This document shows, piece by piece, positions 48,435 through 61,410 of a DNA stretch of 64,000 bases (within the stretch, counting starts at the first letter, position 1; each line of letters opens with the position of its first letter). The notes beneath the pieces were generated by a model. It was not told the DNA's origin. It saw only the letters and a program-made list of their open reading frames with translations, and ran no database searches. Position numbers and translations under genes: made by a program. The DNA comes from Lineus longissimus (taxonomy: Eukaryota > Nemertea > Pilidiophora > Heteronemertea > Lineidae), in NCBI RefSeq assembly GCF_910592395.1, contig NC_088314.1:5766001-5830000 (forward strand). The letters are read 5' to 3'.

Positions 48435-48955
48435 CAGCAACTATTACTAACTAGTTTAAAGGCACTCTTGCACAAACCATGCACAGGCGCGGAGCATATT
48501 TTGCAGGTATACTACACCTTATATGCAGTAACGACAATTTCTGCCCATTTTTATCTATTTATAACTTCTGCAGCTCCAATCCTATCGTGATGGCAAGACC
48601 ATTTATACAGCAACTATTACCAACTACAGTGGAACCTCTTTAGCGGACACCGCTCTATTAAGGACAACCTCTCCATTAAATACACTAGTTTTGGTCCCAA
48701 GTTGGTTGTTACCATTCAATTTGACCTCTCTAATCAGGACACCTCTCTATAAAGGGCAGCACTTGTCAGTCCCGAGGGTGTCCTTTATAGAGAGGTTCTA
48801 CTGTAGTTTAAAGACTCTCTTGCACAAACCATTTACAGGCGCGGAGCATATTTTGCAGGTATTCTACACCTAAAATGCAGTAACAACATTTTTATCTTAT
48901 TACTTCTGCCCATTTTCATCATATTACTTCTGCAGCGTCAATCCTATAGAGTCAT
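48435..48955. repeat. ~173-bp tandem duplication, second copy interrupted by a MITE
   Basis: CAGCAACTATTAC begins at 48435 and again at 48608. The units continue with CTCTTGCACAAACCAT, GGCGCGGAGCATATTTTG and CCAATCCTAT. In the second unit the match stops at 48626 and resumes at 48804, either side of the MITE. Confidence 0.8.
48627..48803. mobile_element. pogo/Tc1-mariner-type MITE (177 bp)
   Basis: Begins CAGTGGAACCTC and ends GAGGTTCTACTG, with imperfect inverted repeats of about 28 bp (including GGACACC / GGTGTCC), flanked by TA on both sides. No coding capacity. The CAGTxGAACCTC end is typical of pogo/Tigger-like non-autonomous elements. Confidence 0.75.
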
Positions 48956-49232
48956 GCTGTACAATTAAGCAAACAAGATGATACTTATTGCAGTTTTTAA
49001 TTCCGATAATAACTAAATTTACAATGCATATCTTTTTCAATCAGCGGCATGGCTAGCTTTAAGATCTTTAGGGGGCAAAATAACACTTCTTCAAATTTTT
49101 CTACCGAAATCGTGGTCAAAAACAAACTTTTTGGTGACGTCTGGAGGGGGGAGGGGGGCGGGCATTTGCCCTCTTCCGCTAGCTATGCCCCCGACAATGC
49201 TAGAACTTGTAGAAATGCAGCACATGGTGCTC

Positions 49233-49375
49233 ATGGTGGATTAGAATCACAGAAACTATCCTCAAATGAGCCATTGAATGTAACATGTAACAAGCAACAC
49301 TACTTTACAATGGACGTGAAAGAGTTAAAAGTTTGACAGGAACGCCACATAACTATCAGGTACTGGTGACAATCA
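49233..49375. repeat. 150-bp repeat, copy 1 of 3
   Basis: GAATCACAGAAACTATCCTC through CCACATAACTATCAGGTA recurs at about 49685-49805 and 52384-52504, inside the two large duplicated blocks. Copy 1 is more diverged. Confidence 0.75.
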
Positions 49376-49427
49376 GACTGGCGATGTCTTACAACGTCAT
49401 AAATGGTTACATAATATATATATTTTT

Positions 49428-50587
49428 CATCAAGTAGGGTACCTGTAGGCTTAGCATTCCCAAAGTTTCATTAGCCTAAACTTTTTCTTTGGCTCGGGGC
49501 TTTCCTGGCAGCACTTAATTGGCTCTTTAACAGCGTCTTGGCTCTTGGCTCTCAGATTAGGGCATCCCGCGGATATTCCATTCTACAATCTTTACTCCAA
49601 TAACCAGATTTACAACTTTTTAGATCACATACTACAGAGCACAAACTACACAGTTTAGGTTTTAATGGGCCTGCTCATGGTAAAGTAGAATCACAGAAAC
49701 TATCCTCAAAGGAGCCATTGAATGTGACATGTAACAAGCAACACTAATTTACAAAGGATGTGAAAGAGTTCACCGTTCGACGGAATGCCACATAACTATC
49801 AGGTAATCGCCCTCTGAACTGGTGACAATCGGACTGGCCTGAAATTCTCATTATCGTCCACTCCTCAGTAAAATCCAACTAAAATGGGGTCATTGTATAC
49901 AGTGGTACTGTATTACCCCGATGAGAAGCAAGTACGTCCCCCACTCTCAGCCAAGATATTTGTACATGGACCGGTTTGACTACGGGCTGAAGTTGACGAT
50001 GTACTCCTGACGGAGCCATTGGGTTCTTCGCCCGCTCATTGACCAAGGTGTGGTGACCTGGAGACAGTGACCGGGTTAGCACTAGCTGGTCGAAGGACAT
50101 ATTCTAAGGCGTCCATTCGCAACTTCTCATCTTTCAGGTACAACCTATTCACGTGGACCAAGTCTTACCCAGAACCTCCCCTTACGTAGCGTGGGGTACC
50201 AACCCACCGCAGATTCAAGAGATGTGTGCGTGGTAACCAGATATCCTACACCACCCCCAGATCTCAGAACTGGTTGTGATGCTGCCCATTCGCAATAGAT
50301 ATAACCGCCGTCATGCCCCTTTGATTTTGCCATTCAACGCCACCATCGGGACACAGGCCTCAAATTGAGGGATGGGCGACAATGATTATTTCAGACCGAT
50401 CAGAATGTCACAAGCCCAGAGCGAAATCACCAGACAGTTATATGGAGTTACACCAAAAGGCTGACCCCCTCACTTCATTTGTAAATAGGTGTTGGATATT
50501 TTTGTCACATTTAATGGACCCAGTCCAACAATCTCTGGAGGGACCTTCAGTGCGGCAAATCGAATAGGTTTTTAAAAGTGAAAACAA
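49428..50587. repeat. large duplicated block, left copy
   Basis: About 1.16 kb, almost identical to 52127-53286 (offset 2,699 bp) with only a handful of differences (e.g. AGATATAACC/AGGTATAACC, CTCTGG/CTCAGG). It contains a minus-strand frame of 73 codons in both copies (49879-50100 and 52578-52799), which I do not recognise. A lower-identity match extends about 45 bp further upstream. The left copy is cut at its right end by the next element. Confidence 0.85.
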
Positions 50588-51700
50588 TGAAATGGCCAGG
50601 GCCATTGTGCTCACCTCATGTGGAGGAAAGACGGATAAAGAGCATGGTATTGTGTCATGTAGTGTTAGGTTTGATGTAGGTCCAAGCAATTACAATTTCC
50701 CCAAAATGGCCAATTTACAGTACATTCGACCTCTGTGACCTTGAAAAGTAGGTCAAATCAAAGAAGACCCGGGTGACACATTGAATGGTTGTTAGAATTA
50801 GATGTACCTATGATATAAAATTGGTGCCAATCGGGCAAGTCATTACTAGGAATAATGGCATTTTGAAGAATTTAGGATTTGGCCCCCTCCCTGGAGGCCA
50901 AACGGCAAATCAGATCGCACCAAACTTCGGTACCTAAGATCACCTGACCAAGGGGTACATGTGTACTTAATTTGTGATCAATAGTCATTGCAGTTAAGAA
51001 ATGTGCCATAGTTACGGCCTGACGGCGAATTTACGCCAATTGACCTCTGTGACCTTGACAAGAAGGTCAAATTAAAAACCTGTGTGACATATACTGTATG
51101 GTGGTTAGATGTACCCATGATATCAAATTGGTGGCAATCGGGCAAGAAGTTAAGGAATAATCACATTTTTAAGGTTTTTGGATTTTGCCCCCTGGTGGTC
51201 AAGTGGTGAATCATATTGGACCAAACTTCGGTCCCTGAGATCACCTGACTAAGGGGTAAATGTGTACCAAATTTGGTATCAATAGTCATTGCAGTTTAGA
51301 AACGTGCCATCAATACATCCTAACGGCCAATTTACACCATTTGACCTCTGTGACCTTGAAAAGGAGGTCAAATCAAAAACCCGGAGGATATATGATGCAC
51401 CTTTGCTAGAAGTACCTACCATATTTTTTTCAAAATTTCCCGACTACTATTAAGGGAGATATTGCATATTTTCACTTTTAACGTTTGGCCTCCTGGTGGC
51501 CAAACCATGAAACGAATCGGACCGAAACTTGGTCTCCAAGGTGTCATTACATAAGGGTACATGTGTACCAAGTTTCAACTCAATAGCTCTAACAGTTACG
51601 AAACGTGCCCTGCTAACGGACGACGGACGACGACGACGACGACGACGACGACGGACGCCACGGTATGGGATAAGCTCACCTCTGCTAAGAGGTGAGCTAA
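50588..51700. mobile_element. 1.1-kb element with ~300-bp internal repeats and a terminal hairpin
   Basis: Starts near TGAAATGGCCAGGGCC and ends in a hairpin AGCTCACCTCT / AGAGGTGAGCT (51672-51698) followed by AA. GCTCACCT near the start (~50609) is inverted at the end. Inside, about 300-bp monomers start at roughly 50727, 51039 and 51337, each opening with GACCTCTGTGACCTTGA and AGGTCAAAT. A (GAC)n run lies at 51630-51655. The uninterrupted right block (AAAACAAAAAGGTCAC) shows the empty site. The CTAA end after a hairpin would suit a Helitron-like element, but its position is not canonical. Confidence 0.65.
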
Positions 51701-52126
51701 AAAGGTGACTACACAGTAACTAAAGAATACCAGGTGTGGATATTGGGACACCCTAATCCTAGAGCCAAAAGCCGCGATAACCGTCGGTTTTTTTATAGTA
51801 CAGATAGGCAGAGTACCGCTATCTCATTACTTGAATTGGCAGATTTCAATCAAGAATTTACAAATTTGGGCAATATCATGCCTTTTGAAAACAATTTTGA
51901 TTGAACTATTTGCGCAAGGCTACATGATACGGCAGGAATGACAAACAAGTGTGATTGTACACAGTGTATGAAGTGCAGACTCATGTACACTGTACTTGCC
52001 CTATTGTATTGACGGCATAACAAGAGTACAATAAAAAATCCTGGCATGGTAGACTGTGAACTATATAGCTATCAAGGTGGTGATTTCTTACAATGTCAAA
52101 AATGATTACATAATAAATTAATTTTT
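51701..52126. other. spacer between duplicated blocks, no gene seen
   Basis: The first ~50 bases continue the left duplicated block (TAACTAAAGAATACCAGGTG). The rest is unique AT-rich sequence without a credible frame. Confidence 0.55.
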
Positions 52127-53286
52127 TATCAAGTAGGGTACCTGTAGGCTTAGGATTCCCAAAGTTTCATTAGCCTAAACTTTTTCTTTGGCTCGGGGCT
52201 TTCCTGGCAGCACTTAATTGGCTCTTTAACAGCGTCTTGGCTCTTGGCTCTCAGATTAGGGCATCCCGCGGATATTCCATTCTACAATCTTTACTCCAAT
52301 AACCAGATTTACAACTTTTTAGATCACATACTACAGAGCACAAACTACACAGTTTAGGTTTTAATGGGCCTGCTCATGGTAAAGTAGAATCACAGAAACT
52401 ATCCTCAAAGGAGCCATTGAATGTGACATGTAACAAGCAACACTAATTTACAAAGGATGTGAAAGAGTTCACCGTTTGACGGAATGCCACATAACTATCA
52501 GGTAATCGCCCTCTGAACTGGTGACAATCGGACTGGCCTGAAATTCTCATTATCGTCCACTCCTCAGTAAAATCCAACTAAAATGGGGTCATTGTATACA
52601 GTGGTACTGTATTACCCCGATGAGAAGCAAGTACGTCCCCCACTCTCAGCCAAGATATTTGTACATGGACCGGTTTGACTACGGGCTGAAGTTGACGATG
52701 TACTCCTGACGGAGCCATTGGGTTCTTCGCCCGCTCATTGACCAAGGTGTGGTGACCTGGAGACAGTGACCGGGTTAGCACTAGCTGGTCGAAGGACATA
52801 TTCTAAGGCGTCCATTCGCAACTTCTCATCTTTCAGGTACAACCTATTCACGTGGACCAAGTCTTACCCAGAACCTCCCCTTACGTAGCGTGGGGTACCA
52901 ACCCACCGCAGATTCAAGAGATGTGTGCGTGGTAACCAGATATCCTACACCACCCCCAGATCTCAGAACTGGTTGTGATGCTGCCCATTCGCAATAGGTA
53001 TAACCGCCGTCATGCCCCTTTGATTTTGCCATTCAACGCCACCATCGGGACACAGGCCTCAAATTGAGGGATGGGCGACAATGATTATTTCAGACCGATC
53101 AGAATGTCACAAGCCCAGAGCGAAATCACCAGACAGTTATATGGAGTTACACCAAAAGGCTGACCCCCTCACTTCATTTGTAAATAGGTGTTGGATATTT
53201 TTGTCACATTTAATGGACCCAGTCCAACAATCTCAGGAGGGACCTTCAGTGCGGCAAATCGCATAGGTTTTTAAAAGTGAAAACAA
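52127..53286. repeat. large duplicated block, right copy
   Basis: Partner of 49428-50587. It is uninterrupted and continues into AAAGGTCACTTCAG and ACCAGGTGTTGGATATTTTT, the equivalent of the sequence found after the inserted element on the left. Confidence 0.85.
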
Positions 53287-53751
53287 AAAGGTCACTTCAG
53301 TAGCTAACCTACAGTAACTAGAGTACCAGGTGTTGGATATTTTTGTTACATTTAATGGAGTCACTCCAACAATCTTTTGAGGGATCAATGCAGTTGATCA
53401 TGATGGCTTTGTAAACTGAAAACAAATGGGTCACTAACACTGCCTTAAGTTACTGTGGCAAACAAAATGACACTTGTTCCATTGTACAATCCTTACTCCA
53501 ATCTTTTCAAATCACATACTACAGAGCACAAACTACAGTTATAGGCCTAAAGCAGGCCCAGGGGCTTTAGTCCTAACTTGAAAAAAGGTCCTTCTCAGCT
53601 GAAAAATTGAATGTCCAAATATTGTTTGTGCTGTCTTTCAGAATATTCTTCATGCTCAGGATGTTGTGTCCAAACTTTACCATCAGAAGACCTACTGGTG
53701 AACCAAAGCTGAAATAATGATAACAACTGATTAAGAGTGAAAGAAAATGAG

Positions 53752-53925
53752 GGTTACCCATTCAATTGAAAGGTGTCCGTCAATCATGATGTTTACAAGA
53801 TGTTGTACCGAAAGATATCAGTCATATCGAATACTCGAATTACCCATTCAATTGAAAGGTGTCCGTCAATCATGATGTTTACAAGATGTTGTACCGAAAG
53901 ATATCAGTCATATCGAATACTCAAA
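53752..53925. repeat. 86-bp tandem duplication
   Basis: TACCCATTCAATTGAAAGG starts at 53755 and 53841. The two units are nearly identical through ATATCGAATACTC, with one G/A difference. Confidence 0.85.
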
Positions 53926-55122
53926 TTACTTTTGTGGCATTATCAAGGGAGACTGGTTGTGACTTTGTCCTTGAATTTTTCATGGCAGGAAATTAGAATC
54001 ATGTACCACAGACTATCCTTCCGTGCAACAATGTTATCATTAGGATGATAGTTGCAGTCACAGAAGGGTATCCTGAGCTTGCCTAGGCCTCAGCCAGATC
54101 AGCCATATTTAGACCTATACCGCAAAACACAAGTTCTGCTATAAACAATCAACAAACCTTTGTAGTCAAAGACGCCTGGACATCACAGGGCAATCTTGCA
54201 TCAACATTGTAGATTCCTCATCTTTGTCTTCAGTAAGATATTGCTGCAGTCCACTGATCCCAGCTGAGAGCATTGGTAGTGGTGTTGGAGGGCCAACCCT
54301 CCCCATCTGGATTGGTCTTGGCTTGTTAACCAGGAGGACGATTGTGCGGTATCAGTCTTGATCACCTGTGCTATTTTCCAGTCCAGTTCATGAGGTGTTG
54401 GCTGCTGGAAAGACCAATAGTATTCATTTAATTTAATTTCAATCCTCGATTTCCGTTTCTCTGAAATTTTGAAAGGTCATCCTCTCCTCCCTTGGTTTTT
54501 TTATTTCTGAAGATAAAATCAAAACTCAGCCACCTTGTAAATTTGGGACAATTCAAATTCCAATTTAATACCGCAAGGGAGTCTTGGCCATAGCCAAATT
54601 CCTTTTAATCTTCCACAAACATTGTGTAACTTGGCACAACCTACATTTTACCACAAGGACTTCTTGACTGCATCCAAAATTATGGTCTTATGGTCTGGTG
54701 TCATAACTTTCAACGCCAGTCTTTCCAAAAAAGCAACCTCAGCGTTTCTATTCATAAAGCTGGGTGGAGTTAAACAAGATAGACAGTGACCTGCCACAGG
54801 TCTCATGCCAACTTTAAGGTTCAAACGATGGGCCTCTGGAGTTCAAGCAACTAATCCACAGAAGCTCTGGTACATATGTTGATGTGTCGTCTTCCCAACC
54901 TGCTGTCACTGTCTCACAAAGTGCAATGATTTGAAGCCCTAACTAGCACACATCACAGGCAAATGGAATAATTTCAAAATGCATGCTTACAGCAAAGGGT
55001 ACCTGTACTTGTCACTAAACCACCTGTCATTTTACTGTCTGGTGCAGTCTCTCTTGGACAACCTCAGGGACAAAGTTCATATTTATTCAAACTGAAAACT
55101 CTTAATACATTTAAAAACTTAC
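53926..55122. other. no gene recognised
   Basis: Mixed sequence with only short frames on both strands. No family similarity, snoRNA boxes or repeats were recognised. Confidence 0.5.
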
Positions 55123-56434
55123 AGGAAAAGCCTTTAGTTTCCAATGGATCCATCTTCAGTCCTGCCATTGGTGACGTTGGCAACATGATAGGGATTGTCA
55201 ATAATCTTAGCTTGGTTCAGCCCCAGCTCTTGTTCACAGCAGGCATACCAGGGGTGACAAGTGTCTCCGAGCATCCATGCACTATGGTTTCTCCAGGCCC
55301 CCGTGACACCCAAGCCCAATGATCTTGAAACCATGCTGAAAAACAACACGAACCATTTAAATAATCATAAATTTGTTGACAATTTTACATAAAAATTCGG
55401 ACACTTCGACATCTGGAAGCATCCATCCTATCATCGACTGGCTGCTGATATCTCATCCTAGCAATTGCTAGGTAATTGACTAGCTGTGGTGGTTACCTCG
55501 TAGATATGTTCCCAGGCGGCACAACCCTAATTTCTGTCCCTGTTGATAATCTTTCACTATCACAAGTCCAATTATCACTATATGAGCAGTTTTCACTTCA
55601 CCTAAGATCACAAGCAAGCACTTTTTAAACTGCAGAATTACAGCAGAATGAATGTCACTAAACAATGAGACAGGTAACTTCATGGCACACAGGCCTCCAC
55701 CGCCTTTGATGGACAGTTTGCCTGCATACTTGAGCCACGCCAAACCAAAGTGCTCCATCTACCTGATCAAGTAGGTTGCTGAATCTCCCTTGGACAGCCT
55801 TCGTGGGAACCATGCCCTCTGATCTTGCTATTAGGCTGAAAAGAAACATCAAGATTTATCATAATTAATGCAGGCTATTACCGCATGCAAGAGTCTTTGA
55901 TATCTCGCTAAGCATACATCCTTTGATTGACTGCTTCCAATCTCCTCTGTTTGAACATCATCCTCATTGTCTTGCCATGGGAGAGGGTTTGAACCCTGTT
56001 GGTATCCTTTTCTGATACGGCCAGTGGTTAGCCACTAGCTTGATAAATTAAGTGGGTACAGATTGCCTCCTCGCCACGCACTTGGCATGTAAGAAAGGAA
56101 TATAGCAAGTAAGGAGCATCTCATATAGCAAGTCTGGCTGGCCCATTCTTTATGGGTAACACAATTGACTTTTTCTAAAGTTGTTTATTACATCACCAAA
56201 TATCATGCAGATTCCACACCAACCTTGTATCCCAAGACGGATTCTTCTCGCGACAACATTTCCAGTTCAAATGGTATTGTGGTCAGCAAAACCCAGCCAA
56301 TGTCGCAGCAAAGAACTGTGGTCCTTGGTAAATTTTGTTAACGGGCCATGGCTTGTCAGTAGAATGACGATGCCATACCAAATCTGAATGCCTTCATCTC
56401 CTTCCCTGTTAATGTGGGTCATCAGGTGGAGGGG
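55123..56434 (-). other. possible spliced minus-strand transcript (lncRNA or decayed gene)
   Basis: On the minus strand four candidate exons have canonical acceptor and donor sites: about 56434-56225, 55835-55763, 55601-55497 and 55335-55123. Each acceptor follows a pyrimidine run (e.g. TTTTTCAG, TTCTTTTCAG). The last two join in an open frame for about 75 codons before a stop, but the first two cannot be joined to them without stops. So it is either non-coding or a broken gene. No family recognised. Confidence 0.3.
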
Positions 56435-56560
56435 CTGAAAAATATAATGGTTCTCACTCAACTTTTGATTCTGAATGGTAAATTCTCCACGGCACTCGCG
56501 GCAAATGGTAACCCCAAAGTTATGGGCCTGGCTGCCTTATTCTAATTATACAGCCCCAGT

Positions 56561-57250
56561 TCTTAAGCCGAGGACACACTACCAAGAAAAATTGGCCAAT
56601 GGTGATTAATTTAATTGACTGCAGATGTCTTGTCATATGTGAACGGTCCAGCAATTCACTTGGCCAGTGAAATTAGATACTCTCACCCAGTCTTGGTGAG
56701 TTGGTGGGGAGTTCTATATTTTCGCCAAGATTGCCACCACAGGGGGGCTACTTCAGGTAGAATTGTCGTTTGTGAACGGTTCACCAACTGTTTCGAGCAA
56801 GGAAAATGTAAACAAGAGGTTTTGTTTTTAACTCTTTCAAGCCCTTTACACCAAGAAAAAATGAATTCATGTTACTAGGCACTAGCTCTTTTAGCTATTT
56901 GAGTCTACATTTAAAGGTGGAGTTCCGATTATATGTTTTTGACATGTAAACCCGTACTTTGAAGATGGTTGGCTGTTTTGAGAATGTCCATGGGCCTATA
57001 AAACTACAGGTATATACCTGATTAATCAGGAGCAATGACAGCAGGGGTCTCATAAGTAAGCTGTGCATCAGGTGATCAAAATGTTTCCCTCCAGTGACGT
57101 CACAGACAGGTACAGGTAGCTAAAATTGTCTGGGCCTGACATTGGTGTGAACGCACAGTTGTTGAGGCCAGCAAGAGTGACTTGCCAGGTGACCCTACAT
57201 CTGTTTTTGATCTTGGTGAGCAATAGTTGGTAGTGTGTCCTCGGCTTTAG
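56561..57250. mobile_element. possible DNA-transposon relic bounded by short inverted repeats
   Basis: AAGCCGAGGACACACTACCA at 56561 is inverted at about 57229-57249 (TGGTAGTGTGTCCTCGGCTT). The 690-bp interior has no transposase. No clear target duplication was found, so the outer limits are uncertain. Confidence 0.4.
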
Positions 57251-60200
57251 GCTCCGGATCCAGGTGTGCATTGCCAGGAGCTCCGCAATCACTCTGGCAG
57301 GGTTGCTATGCCTAAAATAAGCTGAGGCAAATTTGTCTTGGGCAAGGGACAAATTGCTGTTGAGAGGCCTCTACCTCCACAGCACTTTTTTCAAGAAATG
57401 CTTTGGAGGCAAAATCCTGAATTTTGAGGCCCGAAAACATTGGAGATGAAACATTGGCTTTCCACATCAAGTTCTTCTGCCAAAGATTAAGCTTTATAAA
57501 ATCAGAAGAGTCATTTAACACCAACAGCTTTGAAGTAAAGAATTTCAAGATTGAGGTCCAAGGCCAAGTTTTATGTTTCAAAGGACACATAACGAACTCT
57601 GTGAATTAAGACAAAATTAAGAAGCAGTCATCCCTCCAGTCCACATACCAGAGTTTCTGGTTGTTTATGATCACAATGACAAGGATATTGTGGGTTCAAC
57701 TCTCACATAATCTGTGCCACCTCATCTCGTTGTCCTTGAGCAAGGCACCTAATACTTCATTGTGTCGCCCCAAGATTGAGGACACTCAAAAATCTCTGTC
57801 AATGTAAACCTATGTCAACTCATCCTGATATTTTGACGAGGAGACCCTAGGCTTCCACTGATCAGCACATCTGGGAAATTTTTAACTATGGAAGCACAAA
57901 AAGGGCCTTGTCCAATCCCAGTTTGATTATGAATCACTGTATGAAATATCAGGTGGGCCAAATTTGGTATTTATTGTAAATTGTCAGTCAGGTACTCATC
58001 TGGAAATACTGTTTTTTTCAGTTGAGTGATCCCTTCTTGGCTTTGTTGCTCTCCAGGCTGGGAACCACCTTCCTCTAAGCAAAGCTTCCTCTGCAACTGT
58101 GCTTTCAGGCAACAATGGGCATCACCAATAAACTTGATTGTTTCATTGCTATAATCAAGAAAATGGAAGAATATTTACAATGGGTAGTCTTGTTTAATAC
58201 ATCCAAGACCTTTTCAACTTTTCCTTCGACCAAGCTCATTGCTGAAGACTAGAGTGTCAGACATTTTTAAGAATAGCACAATACTCAACATCTTCATCTT
58301 GATCTTGGGTAGGTGGACATTGGGGACTTAGCCCTAAATCTTGTGAAAGTAAAAATCTGGCAAGGGGGGTCTGAGCATGGGGTCCCCCAGAAACATATGG
58401 GCCACATATTTTTTCCTGACATCTGGATTCCAATAAATACACTAGGCTGTAAAACCTTTGCCTTTGCTGCTGCTGGAATATCGATGGTTTGCGAAAATAT
58501 TAAATATCAGCCATTTTTTTCACAGGAACTTGAGGAAGTGTAATTTTTTCAACGACAATTGACATCACCCTTGTCGAAAGAGTAATTCTTCTAAATAGCT
58601 TTTAAAAGTGCGACCTCGAAAGAATTGTCTTCCTCTAAATAATAAGAAATATAGGCTTCCAAGTCTATTTCCACATGGATGGGCAGTATTTTAATGTGGA
58701 TGGAGGGATAAGCTACAGAGCATCACAATGCACTGAACTGAATAGTGAATGCACTGAATGATGCACACATGATGCACATATGATGCACAGACATTCAAGT
58801 TTTTTAAGAGTTTTCAGCTGCGAATTTCAAATGCCACACCTACATTCTCGCCTCAAAATCGACGAAAAACAGAATAGAAATACGAATGTTAACTGCTTAC
58901 CAATGGTTATTCTGTGTGTTAATTCCTGAACAGTTTACTTATCCAATTCGATCTACGATTTCCAGGAGGCGAGATGCCATTTCAGCCACAAGACGGCCAC
59001 GAGAAAAACGAAACGTGTCACGGGATAAGCTCGCGAAAAACCGTTGTAAACAGCAGATTTCAACCTGAAAATCAAAAGGAACGACTTACAATGACGAACA
59101 ACAAGTTATATTTACTAGTTATCAAGTTTGGAGCTGTCAAACCAGGCTGATTTATGATCAAAAACGACCATGAAATCATCATCACTGTTGCGCGAAACAA
59201 TGTATTCATCTATATCAAGAACTTGCCGTCGTTCGAAGTTACCGTTTTCAAAAATCCCTTGTATATGATATCGTACGAATACTTTTTCACAGTATTTGTT
59301 CATATAGATGTAGAAATTCACAAAGAACCTCAAAATAAGTATTATTGGTGCTAATTCACAAGGATGATGAAGGATTTGATCGGTGTTTCGCGGCCGATTT
59401 TTGCTCCGAGCATGTGACGCGAACTGGCGCATTGCGCATTTCGAGAAAAAAACATCACGCTAACTTCTCCGACGGAAAAAATAGGGAACAAGTTGACTAA
59501 AATGAAAATGAATGGGCCTGTTATGGACACGAGATCATAAACAAGAATTCGGACATAAAACTTCTGTTATTTACCCGACAAAAACTGTCTTTGAGGACCA
59601 AAAATAACCACGAAATGTCAAAAGTTTCCGAAATGTATATCGTCTGCGTCCACGGCGTGCAGGAGTGCGGGCGTCACGTGATAGCAATGACGCGATGTCG
59701 TTGGTTGGAAACAACCAAATATGGTCCTCAAATTTGGCGGGGTATTGGGTCCACAAACCAACCCTCAAAATGGCGTTTTTTGGCTTTACAAACCACGTAT
59801 GGGTCCTGAAACTGACTATGAATTTAAGATGATAATATCTCTGGCAAAGAACGCTGCAATGACCCTGTTTTTGTTTTGTTTTGTAAGAGTTCATTCACCC
59901 CTACCCCCTCCCCCCAAACCTCATTGGGCGGGTCCATTTTCCCTTTCCGTTGCAGATGCGAAAGCTATAAAATGGGATAGGAGCCGTCACGGCGCCATTT
60001 AGTGTTTATAGCACATCCAGAAAGAACATCTGCATCTAGGGGTTGTCAAGCGGGGTCGGGGTAGTGCGGTGCATAGGCCTACTCAGGGATTGTTTCATGA
60101 TATCTTTTAAAGTCATTACATCAAAACCAGGCGAAAAGATATATAAATATATAAATACGCAGCCCTATTGAACGAAGGACAAGAGAGGAAGACATTGTAA

Positions 60201-60450
60201 CAATCTTACTCGGCCACAATTGTTCGGTACTGTCGCAATCTTATTGTCTCAGAAAAGAAGGAGTATTGCCTCAAATGACTGACATGGAGACATTTTCACA
60301 ACCTACCTCTTTCAGAATTGTAAGACATGCGATTGAAATCTGCGCCTTCGCCTTGCAATAACTGAATAAGGTTTGTATAGACAACTTACAAAGGATCATG
60401 GCCAGAAACAAAAATACATCGTCACAACCGAGTTTTCCAGTGTATACTGT
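57251..60450. other. no gene recognised; CpG-richer part 58.85-60.0 kb
   Basis: Short frames only. The part from about 58,850 to 60,000 has more CpG than the surroundings (CGCGGCCG near 59390, CACGGCGCCATTTAG near 59990), as around a start site, but no transcript can be traced from it. Confidence 0.4.
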
Positions 60451-60670
60451 TGCCTTCCTATACAGAATGTCTCTGAAAAGGATCTGCTGGTTGGCATACC
60501 GTTGCAATCGTTTGATGTTTCTCTCAACTTATTCTTGCAGTCTTAGACTGTCTCGTCCCGTGCCTTCCTATACAGAATGTCTCTGAAAAGGATCTGCTGG
60601 TTGGCATACCGTTGCAATTGTTTGATGTTTCTCTCTAATTATTCTTGCAGTCTTAGACTGTCTCGTCCCG
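60451..60670. repeat. 110-bp tandem duplication
   Basis: TGCCTTCCTATACAGAATG starts at 60451 and 60561. Both units run to AGACTGTCTCGTCCCG with a few differences near the end. Confidence 0.9.
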
Positions 60671-60984
60671 AATAAGCCCCATCTCGTCAGGCTCATGAGC
60701 TGCCATCGTCTTTTGCCGTATGGTCCAGAAAATATATCCATAGTGCCTTGTTCAACAAGGGCTCAACATGTGGACATCCTCACAATCGATGCCTCTCGCA
60801 TCATTGAGACATGCTGTCCGCCTTGCTATGTACAGGACATCTCAGAAAGGATCGACAAGGCTTTCAAAACCAAGGACCTGACATGGAGAAATCATCACAA
60901 CCTAGCTCTCTCGCACCAGTTGTAGACGTTTTAATATTCCTTGCTATATACAGTCCTGGTCCATCTTTTTCTGTCCCCATATTC

Positions 60985-61410
60985 GTCGCCTGCTTGTCCA
61001 CATTACCAATCTCTAAGAAGCCAGCCAGTGTGTCGGGAAGCTAAGATCCCAGCTATTTCTTGATCTTGCGGTGGTATGTTGGGACTTGTCTCCTCGAGGT
61101 CCATCTATGTCTGTCCCCGTAATTGTCGCCTGCTTGTTATCCCCGTGACCAATCTCTCAATGAGCCAGCCAGTGTGCCAGGGAACTAAGAACCGAGTTGC
61201 TCCTTGATCTCGTGGCGGTATCTTTGGACTTGTCTCCTCGAGTCTGTCCACAGTTTCGTCGCCTGCTTGTCCACATGACCAATCTCTCAAGGAGCCAGCC
61301 AGTGTGGCAGGGAACTTTGGAACGAGATGCTCCTTGCTGTGGTATGTTTTGACTCGTCTCCTCGATGTCTTTCTATGTCTGTCCTCATATTCGTCGCCTG
61401 CTTCTTGTCA
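60985..61410. repeat. ~135-bp tandem repeat, three units
   Basis: TCGCCTGCTTGT-type starts recur at about 60985, 61126, 61259 and partially 61392. Each is followed by ACCAATCTCT, AGCCAGCCAGTGTG and TTGTCTCCTCGA. Spacings are 141, 133 and 133 bp. Confidence 0.8.
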
